From: SG8-4 sp964598225
GTDB taxonomy: Bacteria > Planctomycetota > Phycisphaerae > Sedimentisphaerales > Anaerobacaceae
Length of the DNA stretch: 28,947 nucleotides
Direction of reading: 5' to 3'
NCBI GenBank assembly: GCA_964598225.1
Contig: CAZRBG010000068.1
Coordinates: forward strand, 1 to 28,947
Position numbers and translations under genes: made by a program
Shown: positions 15,554-23,602 of the stretch, in pieces
Layout of the letters: each line of letters starts with the position of its first letter
How positions within the stretch are numbered: position 1 is the first letter of the stretch
The notes under the pieces: model-generated
What the model was told of the DNA's origin: nothing
Seen by the model: only the letters and a program-made list of their open reading frames with translations
Databases searched by the model: none

Positions 15554-17437
15554 ATGATCTACCTGATTGCCATCTTTATCTACCTGGTCGTCCTTACCGG
15601 CATCGGCATTTACAAATCGCGACAGGTCAAGACGCAGGAGGATTTCACCGTCGCCGGACGGACGCTCTCGCCCTGGATCATGGTCTGCACAATGCTGGCC
15701 GTATGGATCGGCACAGGCTCAATAGTCGGCAATGCCGGCGAGACGTATCGCAGGGGCATGTCGGCGCTGTGGCTGCCCTGCGGCACGTTCATCGGGATGA
15801 TCCTGCTGTCTTTCATTGCCACCCGTGCACGGAATATCGAAGCTCTGACAGTCCCGGAGATCATCGGCAAGCGATTCGGCGGCACCGCGCGCACGCTGGC
15901 CGTTATTGCCCTTATCCTCGCCTACATGGTCATCGTAAGCTACCAGTTCAACGCCGGCGGCATGGTGCTGGAAGTAATTGCCGGCAAGAAAGAGCCTGTC
16001 ACGCTCGAACCCGGCGATCCGCTTACCAAAAGGCAGATTCGCAACGGCTATTTCAGGTATGAGCCGCCCAAGGGTTGGACAGGTGTGGTCGGTGTCGACT
16101 TGGACGCCAAAAACAAGATTCGGGAACAGTGGATAGAGAATAACAAGCGCTTCACCATACTCGTGGTGCCTTCCACCGAGATCATTAGAGTCAACAAAGC
16201 CTTTCAGAAAGCGCAAGAGGATAACTCGGCATCGCCGCTCGTTGAGGCGCTGCGTCCAACTGAAAACATCGATGTGTCGCAAATCGGGAGTCTCGATAAC
16301 CTCGACGATGTTGTCGCCATCAAGGCCGGTACGATCACTCGAATCACAATTGCCGGATACGGGGAAGGTTTTGCTAAAAATGAGCAGATATTCCGGCTCG
16401 CCGAACTTCCGAAGGTGGGAGAGGTGTACCTTCACGAGCCCAACCTGACCTCGGCAAATGCCACGATCATCGCGGCGGTTTTCATCGTGGGCTACACAAT
16501 GCTGGCGGGCCTGATGAGTCTGGCCTTTGCGGATATCGTCACCGGCACTGTGATTATGGCAACTCTGCTGCTTGCGTTTCCCATCTTGCTGGTCAAGGCA
16601 GGCGGCCTCGAAGGCATGGCGGCGGCCTTTGCCGAAATGGGCGACCGGCCCGACCACATGAAGTTCTGGGGCATGTTCAGACCGGTCGACTACGTCAACT
16701 TCTGCCTGCCCGTGTTTCTGCTCATTCTGGGAGACGCCAACCAATACCAGCGCATTTTTGCCAGCCGAAACGCAAAAGGCGCCCGGACGGCTGTTATCGT
16801 CATGATCTTTGTCGCCCTGATCATCGAGGAACTCATCATCGCTGAAGCATGGTTTGCCAGCAGCCTGATACCTGATCCGGAGAACGGACGATTCGTACTG
16901 ATCTACGCGGCCAGGCACTTCATGCCGCCGGCGCTCGGACTGCTGTTTATGATAACGGTTGTGGGAATCATCATTTCGACGGCCGATTCGTTTCTGCTCG
17001 TTCCTGCGACGACCTTCATTAAGGACGTCTACCAGGCGCATATCAATCCCGAGGCGTCGGAGAAACGAATCGTCTTTATGAGCCGCTTTATGGTCCTGAC
17101 CTTCGGGGTAATCGCATGGCTCGTCTCGCTCGCCTTCGCCGAGAGTACGACCGTATTTCAAAAGGCCCTTTATGCCTTTACTGTTTACGGCTCAGCTATC
17201 ACCCCCTGCCTTGTCGCAGGGCTCTTCTGGAAAGGCGCAACCAAAGCCGGAGCGATCACTTCTATCCTTGCCGGGACGGTGACCACACTTCTGTGGGGAG
17301 AAGTGATTAGAGATCGCATGCCGGCTCAGTTGTCGGAACTCGACGCGGTTCTGCCGGCGATAACACTGTCGGTGATTTGCCTGATAGTTGTCAGCCTCTT
17401 GACCCAAAAGCCGGAACAAAACGGAGGTAGTTCATAA
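15554..17437 (+). CDS. Sodium:solute symporter (SSS family) with a large extracytoplasmic insert
   Basis: A 627-residue member of the SSS family (PutP/SGLT type), which couples sodium entry to uptake of sugars, amino acids or other solutes. TM1 (residues 1-20), TM2 with AVWIGTGSIVG, TM3 and TM4 are normal, and the family core resumes at about 299 with YTMLAGLMSLAFADIVTG. Between them lie about 154 hydrophilic residues (145-298), where ordinary family members have only a short loop. With the usual N-out topology the TM4-TM5 loop is outside, so this would be a periplasmic domain. It contains beta-rich segments (RFTILVVPSTEIIRV, then TITRITIAGY). There is no frameshift: the frame is continuous. 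The stop codon directly abuts the next gene's ATG, so translation is probably coupled. Confidence 0.9.
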   Translation: MIYLIAIFIYLVVLTGIGIYKSRQVKTQEDFTVAGRTLSPWIMVCTMLAVWIGTGSIVGNAGETYRRGMSALWLPCGTFIGMILLSFIATRARNIEALTVPEIIGKRFGGTARTLAVIALILAYMVIVSYQFNAGGMVLEVIAGKKEPVTLEPGDPLTKRQIRNGYFRYEPPKGWTGVVGVDLDAKNKIREQWIENNKRFTILVVPSTEIIRVNKAFQKAQEDNSASPLVEALRPTENIDVSQIGSLDNLDDVVAIKAGTITRITIAGYGEGFAKNEQIFRLAELPKVGEVYLHEPNLTSANATIIAAVFIVGYTMLAGLMSLAFADIVTGTVIMATLLLAFPILLVKAGGLEGMAAAFAEMGDRPDHMKFWGMFRPVDYVNFCLPVFLLILGDANQYQRIFASRNAKGARTAVIVMIFVALIIEELIIAEAWFASSLIPDPENGRFVLIYAARHFMPPALGLLFMITVVGIIISTADSFLLVPATTFIKDVYQAHINPEASEKRIVFMSRFMVLTFGVIAWLVSLAFAESTTVFQKALYAFTVYGSAITPCLVAGLFWKGATKAGAITSILAGTVTTLLWGEVIRDRMPAQLSELDAVLPAITLSVICLIVVSLLTQKPEQNGGSS

Positions 17438-18823
17438 ATGTTCGCGCCGGAAATTTATGTCGAAAGAAGAAAGCGGTTAAGGTCCGACGTTGGAACCGGT
17501 TTGATCCTGTTTCCGGGCAATGAGCAAAGCCCGATCAACTTCCCGGACAACCCATACCCCTTCAGGCAGGACAGCTCCTTTCTTTACTTCTTCGGACTCG
17601 ATTGCCCCGGGCTGGCTGCCGTTATCGACGTGGACGTGGGTAATGAGTGTATGTTCGGCGATGATCTGACCGTTGACGACGTTATATGGACCGGGGCGCA
17701 GCCGCCCCTTAAAGAAAAATGTCAAAAGGCCGGCATCTCCGATGCCGCACCTCCCGACCGACTGCAACTCGTTCTGGAAAAGGCCATTGCGCAGAAAAGG
17801 TATGTTCATTTTCCGCCTCAGTACCGGCCTGAGAACATTTTGAAAATTCAGCATCTGCTGGCCATACCTCCGGCAGTTATGCATGATCACGTCTCAGAAC
17901 CGCTGATAAAGGCTGTCGTGGCTCAAAGATCTATAAAGAGCGATGCTGAGACCAAACAGATCGAAGCGGCGCTGGATATGTCGTACGAGGTGCAGACGAC
18001 TGCGATGGAAATGTCCAAACCTGGCGTCTACGAACGAGAAGTAGCGGCGGCGATGGAGCAAATCGTCCTGGCGCGGGGCGGACGACTCTCCTTTCCGATG
18101 ATTTTCTCGATACATGGCGAAACATTGCACAATCATTCATACGACAACGTAATGAGCGCCGGCGATATCGCTGTAAATGACTCGGGAGCGGAAACGCCCT
18201 TGGGTTACGCAAGCGATATTACCAGGACAATTCCGGTTAGCGGCAAGTTCTCGCAGAAGCAGAAAGAAATCTACGCAATCGTGCTCGAAGCTCAAAACAG
18301 GGCAATCGAGGCGGCACAGCCTGGTGCTGAGTTTAGAAATGTCCATCGCCTGGCTTCGGAAGTGCTTGTAACCGGCCTGAAGGACCTCGGATTGGTCAGG
18401 GGCGACGCAGCCGAAGCAGTCGAAGCGGGCGTCCACACATTGTTCTTCCAGTGCGGCCTGGGTCACATGATGGGGCTCGACGTCCACGACATGGAAGCAC
18501 TCGGAGAAGATTACGTCGGCTATACGGACACAATCAAACGCAATCCCGAATTCGGCTGGCGCTCGCTGAGGTTGGCAAAGGCGCTCGAACCGGGATATGT
18601 GATAACCGTCGAGCCCGGGATATACTTCATTCCGGAATTGATCGACCGTTGGAAAGCCGAGCAGAAGAACGCGCAATATATCAATTATGATGCCGTTGAA
18701 AAATACAGAGACTTCGGCGGCATCAGAATCGAAGACGACGTTCTGATTACAGAACAAGGCCCTCGCGTGTTAGGCAAGCCGATCCCCCGGACCATCGAGG
18801 AAGTCGAAGCGATGTGCTCGTAA
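17438..18823 (+). CDS. pepP: Xaa-Pro aminopeptidase (aminopeptidase P, M24B)
   Basis: A 461-residue dimetal aminopeptidase that removes an N-terminal residue preceding proline. The N-terminal AMP_N domain (about 1-165) has FPGNEQSP and the FLYFFGLD motif. The pita-bread catalytic domain carries all five metal ligands: Asp248 (VNDSGAE), Asp260 (SDITRT), His343 (GLGHMMGLDVHD), Glu392 (TVEPGIY) and Glu432 (GIRIEDD). There is no signal peptide, so it acts in the cytoplasm. The ATG follows the symporter stop without a gap, with GGAGG about 11 nt before it. The context suggests it finishes peptides brought in by the symporter or released by the lipoprotein peptidase. Length and motifs are normal for the family. 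The symbol is by family only. Confidence 0.93.
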   Translation: MFAPEIYVERRKRLRSDVGTGLILFPGNEQSPINFPDNPYPFRQDSSFLYFFGLDCPGLAAVIDVDVGNECMFGDDLTVDDVIWTGAQPPLKEKCQKAGISDAAPPDRLQLVLEKAIAQKRYVHFPPQYRPENILKIQHLLAIPPAVMHDHVSEPLIKAVVAQRSIKSDAETKQIEAALDMSYEVQTTAMEMSKPGVYEREVAAAMEQIVLARGGRLSFPMIFSIHGETLHNHSYDNVMSAGDIAVNDSGAETPLGYASDITRTIPVSGKFSQKQKEIYAIVLEAQNRAIEAAQPGAEFRNVHRLASEVLVTGLKDLGLVRGDAAEAVEAGVHTLFFQCGLGHMMGLDVHDMEALGEDYVGYTDTIKRNPEFGWRSLRLAKALEPGYVITVEPGIYFIPELIDRWKAEQKNAQYINYDAVEKYRDFGGIRIEDDVLITEQGPRVLGKPIPRTIEEVEAMCS

Positions 18824-18849
18824 GTTTTTAAGCTTCACACAAAAGTGCT

Positions 18850-19020
18850 GGGTGGCGAGGACGCCCCGCCCTTGTTCGGCGGCGAGGGCTTCACTTCGTC
18901 TGCGCTCGGGACAGGCTTACCCTTGAGTACCGCGGGCATCTTGCCCGCACGTGTCGAGGGCCTCCATCCCTCGCATCGAAGGCGAGACGCCTTCGACACG
19001 CGCGGGCGGGACGCCCGCGA
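18850..19020. repeat. Cluster of GC-rich intergenic hairpins
   Basis: In the 294-bp gap between convergent genes there is a run of short perfect stems with 3-7 nt loops. GCGGGCA-TCT-TGCCCGC is at 18932-18948. CGAGGG pairs with CCCTCG (18955-18973). TCGAAGGCG-AGA-CGCCTTCGA is at 18976-18996. CGCGGGCG-GGA-CGCCCGCG is at 19001-19019. A related GGCG-AGGA-CGCC lies at 18854-18865. Such GGCGGGACGCC-type modules are dispersed between genes in Planctomycetes and other phyla. They could act as a two-way terminator or be a mobile repeat; no T-tract is present. Confidence 0.7.
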
Positions 19021-19117
19021 CACGGCCTCTCCACCGGAAACGCCTCCGCAGGATGGCCAAGCCATTACGGCGTCACTACAACAGGGATGGAACCACGACG
19101 ATCCTGCCTTCCGACCG

Positions 19118-20509
19118 CTATTTCTTGTACTTCTCCCAATAATCGGGGTAGTACTCTTTGGCCTTGGTCTCAAGCTCCTGCTCGCTAATGGCGGTCAGGC
19201 GGCCTTCGACGTCATACTGGTCGATGACCCAGCGGGCCAGCTTGTGCACTCTGATCTTGTTGATCCGGTCGTCGCCGGTCAGGCCGAAGAATTCATTGAC
19301 CCAGTGCGCCACACCGTCGGCGCCGCTTTTGTCGGTGATGGCGACGCGCGGGGGCCTGCTCAGGAGCTTTCCAGTATCGAAAATGTTGTAGATCCGCTCA
19401 TCCTGGCGAAGTCCGCCGGCGTGAATGCCCGCACGCGTGACGTTGAACGCCTTACCCGCGAAGGGATAGTTGTCGGGTATCGGCAAGCCGATCGACCGCA
19501 TATAATCAGCCAGTTCCGTTATAACCGTAGTGTCCAGTCCGCAAGTGTCTCCCTTGAGAGCGATGTACTCCATAACAGCGCCTTCCAGAGGCGGATTTCC
19601 TGTCCGCTCGCCGAATCCAAACAGCGTAGTATTGACAAAGTCTGCCCCGTACAGCCAGGCGGTGCCGCCGTTGGAATGCACCTTATGGAAGTCGTTGTGC
19701 CCGTGCCATTCCAGCCTGTCGCTCGGCACGCCGCACTCACGGGTCAGCTTGTAAAGCAGCTTGGGGATGCTCCTCGGAAGCTGCGCTCCCGGGTAGCTGA
19801 TGCCGAAGCCCATCGTATCGCATAGCCTGATCTTCGCCGAAAGTTCCTCCGGAACCTCTTCGCTCATCTCCATCAGGCGATCCACAAACGGCAGGACAAA
19901 GCCTTCGATATCGGCCCGAGTCACATCTTCCAGATGGCACCGGGGACGAACGCCCGCCTCGAATGCTGCCGCTACGACCTCACAATAGCTCTCAATGCAT
20001 TCCTTGCGCGAGCGGAATTTCAGTTTCTGGAATATATGATAGTCCGAGCAACTGGTGAGCATACCTGTTTCTTTCAGCCCGGCTTCTTTGACGAGCCTGA
20101 AATCGCCCTTTACGGCACGAATCCAGCCCGTACACTCGGGATACTTGTGGCCCAGGGCCCGGCACTTGTCCAGAGTCTCGCGGTCGTTCTTGGTATACAG
20201 GAAGAATTCGGTCTGCCTTACGATTCCGTTCGGGCCGCTCAATTTTGCTAACAAATCGTAGATATGCACCATCTGGTCGATCGTATAGGGAGGCCTGGCC
20301 TGCTGGCCGTCGCGGAAAGTAGTATCGGTTATAAATATCGGCCTGTCCTTGATCGCTTCGAAGTCGAATTCAACCGGCTCGCCGTCGATATACTCCACGA
20401 CCGGATTTTGAAGATGTATCAGCGGCGGCAGGCTGTATGGAAACGTATCTTCGATCAGGTTCGGTTCTTTCGCATCTACAAGACGATGTTTTTTCTTGGC
20501 TTTAGCCAT
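19118..20509 (-). CDS. Isopropylmalate/homocitrate-synthase-family enzyme (HMGL-like)
   Basis: A 463-residue DRE-TIM metallolyase family enzyme that condenses or cleaves acyl-CoA and oxo-acid substrates. After a ~58-residue N-terminal extension comes DTTFRDGQQ (Asp62 to Gln70), the metal/catalytic signature. WHGHND gives the two metal His residues (269 and 271), and FGFGERTGNPPLEG is the typical late motif. A C-terminal portion to residue 463 is present, but I do not recognise a LeuA leucine-binding domain. I choose the start at 20509 because AAAGGA lies about 7 nt upstream, whereas the longer frame from 20536 has none. Possible activities include 2-isopropylmalate, citramalate, homocitrate or Re-citrate synthase; the sequence alone does not decide. 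It is third in the minus-strand operon, 84 nt after the acyl carrier protein gene. Confidence 0.85.
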   Translation of the reverse strand: MAKAKKKHRLVDAKEPNLIEDTFPYSLPPLIHLQNPVVEYIDGEPVEFDFEAIKDRPIFITDTTFRDGQQARPPYTIDQMVHIYDLLAKLSGPNGIVRQTEFFLYTKNDRETLDKCRALGHKYPECTGWIRAVKGDFRLVKEAGLKETGMLTSCSDYHIFQKLKFRSRKECIESYCEVVAAAFEAGVRPRCHLEDVTRADIEGFVLPFVDRLMEMSEEVPEELSAKIRLCDTMGFGISYPGAQLPRSIPKLLYKLTRECGVPSDRLEWHGHNDFHKVHSNGGTAWLYGADFVNTTLFGFGERTGNPPLEGAVMEYIALKGDTCGLDTTVITELADYMRSIGLPIPDNYPFAGKAFNVTRAGIHAGGLRQDERIYNIFDTGKLLSRPPRVAITDKSGADGVAHWVNEFFGLTGDDRINKIRVHKLARWVIDQYDVEGRLTAISEQELETKAKEYYPDYWEKYKK

Positions 20510-20593
20510 GTAAAATCCTTTCATTCGAATGTACAATTTTGAATGTAGAATATAGAATTCTAAATTCTCAATTCTTCATTCTCAATTATTCTG

Positions 20594-20848
20594 TTATTCT
20601 TCTATCTCGACGCCCTGCTCTTTGCAGACGTTGGTAATGAAGTCAATCGCATCGCCGACGGTTTGAACGGCCAGAGCTGCATCTTCGTCCATTTCTATGC
20701 CGAATTCCTCCTCGAACATGGCCACCAGTTCGATCGAATCCACGCTCTCTGCGCCCAAGTCGGCGGTAAAACTATCCTCGAGTTTTATATCATCCACACC
20801 CAGCTTACTTTTGGTGATTTCCTTTACTCGTTCTTCTACTGTTGCCAT
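20594..20848 (-). CDS. acpP: Acyl carrier protein
   Basis: An 84-residue acidic helical protein, the standard length for a bacterial acyl carrier protein. The phosphopantetheine attachment motif reads GAESVDSIEL, with Ser38 the modified residue (DSI instead of the more usual DSL). It carries growing acyl chains in fatty-acid synthesis, or another acyl pathway if specialised. AGGAG lies 8 nt before the ATG. It sits 23 nt after the sugar nucleotidyltransferase gene and before the isopropylmalate-synthase-family gene rather than in a fab cluster. It may be the housekeeping copy or a dedicated carrier; lipid A or acyl-sugar synthesis would fit the GlmU neighbour. Confidence 0.93.
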   Translation of the reverse strand: MATVEERVKEITKSKLGVDDIKLEDSFTADLGAESVDSIELVAMFEEEFGIEMDEDAALAVQTVGDAIDFITNVCKEQGVEIEE

Positions 20849-20871
20849 ATGTGCTTCTCCTGGTCAATAGT

Positions 20872-22152
20872 CTACATTGACATTTTCCTGCGCCCCTTCT
20901 TTACGGCCGCTTTTCGTACAGGCGATGTAATCTTAAACACAGCATCCCACATCGCCTCTGTTTCTTCCGTCCATTCGCATCCGCGTCGGCTCATGGCGGT
21001 CTTTGCCGTTTCATAAAGCCGGCCTTTGCCGAAACCTTTGGTCACATTTCCCTCGATGAACCATCCGAAGGAGGGGATATGCTTCGGCAGCGGCTTGCCC
21101 GTAGCCATAATAAGCGCCATCGCCCCGACATACGAGCCGGTGTTCAGCAGCGTGCCTATCGACGTCTTCGCGTGGTCCCCGATCAGCGAGCCGACTTTGG
21201 CTGAGCCGGTATTGATTGAACGCCGCCCATCCAGCATTACCGAGACGTTCGAATAATCGTTTTTCAGGTCGCTGTTGGTCGTGAGCGCTCCGAGATTCAC
21301 CCACTCGCCCACGTAGCTGTGGCCGAGGAAGCCGTCGTGGTATTTGTTTGAGTAGCCGTGTATGATCGATTCCTCGACCTCACCGCCAATGCGGCAAACA
21401 TCCCCTATACTGTTGCCTTCACGGCACTTAGCACCGAGCAGGATCGAATTTCTGCCGATATAACAGGGCCCTTCGATCCGGCTGAACGGGTGAATCTCGG
21501 CATCCTCGGCGATGTAAATCGGCCCGTGCTCGGCATCGAGAGTTACCATAGGGTGAATCTGGGCCCCCGGCGCCACGTAAACGTCCTTCTTGCTGCCCCT
21601 GATTGCAAGGGGCTCGTCGATATTTCCTTCAATCCCATTTTGCCCTTTTGCGGCAAACTCGGCTGTTATCTCCTCGCCGTTGGCCAAGACAAGGTCCCAA
21701 GTATATTCCCAGGTGGACAGCTTGCATTGAACGGTTGGCAGCTTCTCTTTGGCCGAGGAAACGAATTTCTGTATGCTGCCGGCCGCGAGCTTAGCGATAT
21801 CCTTCTCGGCAACCCTAATATAAAGCACCTGCCCCTGTTCATTTAAGCCTATTTCATTCGCACCGCCGGTCTCAACATTGAAATCCGCCGCTTTCACAGT
21901 GGGATCCACGAGCAACAAATCATCACCGGAAAGCGCCGCCACGTCGCTTACCGGCATCTCAACCTGTTTCCTGTAATATTCGGCCATGTAATCAGGCACA
22001 AAACAGGCGACATTATCGGGCTTAATCTTCGCAATAAGCTTGTCGGCAAGCGAAGTCATGCCGCATCGAAGCTCCCAGAGCGGGCGTCCCAGCACCAACG
22101 GGTAGAAATTTTCTCTGTTTTCACGCAGGCTGTCGATAAGAATCAACCGCAT
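20872..22152 (-). CDS. Alternative GlmU-type sugar nucleotidyltransferase / hexapeptide acyltransferase
   Basis: A 426-residue protein of the alternative bacterial GlmU family. Its N-terminal half is a divergent nucleotidyltransferase region (MRLILIDS, then FYPLVLGRPLWELRCGM), and residues ~190-350 form a left-handed beta-helix of hexapeptide repeats (VYVAPGAQIHPMVTLD, then the acyltransferase motif SNKYHDGFLGHSYVGEWVNL). The family is expected to make UDP-N-acetylglucosamine or a similar activated amino sugar for envelope synthesis. I use the ATG at 22152, because AAGGAG is 5 nt upstream; a GTG at 22158 overlaps that site. It heads a minus-strand operon with acyl carrier protein and an isopropylmalate-synthase-family gene. 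Confidence 0.88.
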   Translation of the reverse strand: MRLILIDSLRENRENFYPLVLGRPLWELRCGMTSLADKLIAKIKPDNVACFVPDYMAEYYRKQVEMPVSDVAALSGDDLLLVDPTVKAADFNVETGGANEIGLNEQGQVLYIRVAEKDIAKLAAGSIQKFVSSAKEKLPTVQCKLSTWEYTWDLVLANGEEITAEFAAKGQNGIEGNIDEPLAIRGSKKDVYVAPGAQIHPMVTLDAEHGPIYIAEDAEIHPFSRIEGPCYIGRNSILLGAKCREGNSIGDVCRIGGEVEESIIHGYSNKYHDGFLGHSYVGEWVNLGALTTNSDLKNDYSNVSVMLDGRRSINTGSAKVGSLIGDHAKTSIGTLLNTGSYVGAMALIMATGKPLPKHIPSFGWFIEGNVTKGFGKGRLYETAKTAMSRRGCEWTEETEAMWDAVFKITSPVRKAAVKKGRRKMSM

Positions 22153-22218
22153 CCACACTCCTTATTCATTTCCAGATAACAAGGCTTTTTAACGCTGATA
22201 CTCTATCATGAACGGCGG

Positions 22219-22247
22219 ATTCTACCAGAAAGCGGCATTTGAGTCCA
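22219..22247 (-). promoter_or_regulatory. Probable promoter of the glmU-like/ACP/synthase operon
   Basis: On the minus strand, TGGACT (22242-22247; 4 of 6) and TAGAAT (22219-22224; 5 of 6) are separated by 17 nt, about 65 nt upstream of the start at 22152. The 363-bp divergent gap 22153-22515 otherwise holds the plus-strand promoter and no gene. Confidence 0.5.
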
Positions 22248-22441
22248 CCCCAAAGGCCGGGCGGACAAAAAATTATTATCGTCCCAAACGTTGGGGGAAT
22301 GTCGCTTTGCGATCCCCAGCAGCCAATTGCTTTTATCGCCTTGACCATCAACTGCGTCCAGGGATAAGGATAAAATCCCAAACCACTATATCTGAAATAT
22401 CGTAGGAATAGAAGGCTTCTGTACGAGACCGTTGGACATTC

Positions 22442-22469
22442 TTGTCATTGACAAAGAATCTGATATACT
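22442..22469 (+). promoter_or_regulatory. Probable promoter of the propeller/FGE-like/deacetylase/MBOAT operon
   Basis: TTGTCA (22442-22447; 5 of 6) and TATACT (22464-22469; 5 of 6) are 16 nt apart. The transcript would begin near 22476, about 40 nt before the ATG at 22516. An overlapping TTGACA at 22448 is too close to the -10 to pair with it. Confidence 0.6.
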
Positions 22470-22515
22470 TGGCGGTAAATGATCGTCATATATGATTTAG
22501 TGAGGTAAAGGCGAC

Positions 22516-23601
22516 ATGTCGAAGAAACTCAAAAAAGCTGAAAAGAGAAGGTCGCAGGCAGCCATCGCGGGATTAATACTCCTTCTGTTAGCCGCAGGAT
22601 CAACTCGAAGCGAGCCTCGGAATCAGAAGCGAATAAGGGTCAGGAGAGTGCCGTCTTCGCGATCGGAATTGAACCTCGAAAAAATCCCTTTCAAGATATT
22701 GTGCGAGAGCTACCGACCAACAAACGGCAAACAAAACTGGGAGCTGTTGAAGATTAATGCGGACGGCTCGAATCTTGTTAATATCACTAACACGCCCGAG
22801 TTGGATGAGATGTACGCGCACGCCTCTCCGGACGGCAGTAAGATCTGTTTCGTAGCCGACGAAGGCGTCGGCAGAAGAAGGCTCCGCAACGTTTACTACA
22901 TGAACATCGACGGAACCGAACGGGTCAAAATTGCCCGCAATGCCCGGCAGCCGTGCTGGAGCCCGGACGGCAAGAAGATCGCCTACTTAAAAGGCGAGTA
23001 CGAGCGCTACAGCACGCGCGAGTATGCGACCTCCGAATTGTTCTTCTACGACCTCGAAACCGGTAATCACAGGCCGCACGTGAACAAAACGCTGCACCAT
23101 ATTTACGCCATCGACTGGACGCCCGCCGGAGACTGGTTTCTCGGCGTGGTGCACGGGGGAATGGGTTACAGCGATACGATCCTGGCATTCGAGGTCAACG
23201 GAACGCGCGTATTCGACCTGGCCAGATGGGGGGTCAAGGGGTGCAGGCCGGACATAAGCACAGACGGGACGCAGATGGTATGGGGTGAGACCGACTGGGA
23301 CTTGTGCCTGGCGGATATCGACCTCACGGGCCCCTCGCCTATCGTAAGCAACGTGCAAAAAGTCGTCGGATGCCGGCGCAGAGACAAGGTTTATCACGTT
23401 GACTTATCGCCGGATAAGAAGTATATCGTCTTCAGTTACGGCCCCTCGTCCGGCGGCCAGCAGGTGGGCGGCATGGCAAGAGGCTGGAATCTGTGCATAG
23501 GCGATCTATCGGGAAAATGGGTAAAGATCACAACCGACGGGCTTCACTACAAAGAGCCCGACTGGATACCGATCCCTCCATCGCAAATGAAAGGAGAATG
23601 A
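22516..23601 (+). CDS. Exported TolB-like beta-propeller protein, tandem copy 1
   Basis: A 361-residue protein with a signal-like N-terminus (basic residues 1-14, hydrophobic 16-28). It then has PD40/TolB-type propeller blades: INADGSNLVNIT, HASPDGSKICFVADE, NIDGTERVKIA, WSPDGKKIAYL, LSPDKKYIVFSYG. Such exported propellers bind ligands or partner proteins; no catalytic residues are evident. Conserved landmarks shared with the next gene are the NARQPCW, TDWDLC and WNLCI motifs followed by DLSGKW, suggesting a recent duplication with purifying selection on these patches. The Cys residues in these patches could form disulfides. It is the first gene of the operon. Its TGA overlaps an ATG, and the next gene starts 1 nt after its end. 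Confidence 0.85.
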   Translation: MSKKLKKAEKRRSQAAIAGLILLLLAAGSTRSEPRNQKRIRVRRVPSSRSELNLEKIPFKILCESYRPTNGKQNWELLKINADGSNLVNITNTPELDEMYAHASPDGSKICFVADEGVGRRRLRNVYYMNIDGTERVKIARNARQPCWSPDGKKIAYLKGEYERYSTREYATSELFFYDLETGNHRPHVNKTLHHIYAIDWTPAGDWFLGVVHGGMGYSDTILAFEVNGTRVFDLARWGVKGCRPDISTDGTQMVWGETDWDLCLADIDLTGPSPIVSNVQKVVGCRRRDKVYHVDLSPDKKYIVFSYGPSSGGQQVGGMARGWNLCIGDLSGKWVKITTDGLHYKEPDWIPIPPSQMKGE

Positions 23602-23602
23602 A

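Noticed and set aside
15719..17161. A 480-codon minus-strand frame opposite the symporter
   Set aside because: Its composition (many Asp, His, Arg, Gln) is typical of an antisense shadow of a membrane protein; the plus strand has clear SSS motifs.
18845..19825. A 326-codon plus-strand frame across the hairpin cluster and the synthase gene
   Set aside because: It runs through intergenic repeats and antisense to a recognised enzyme; no motif supports it.
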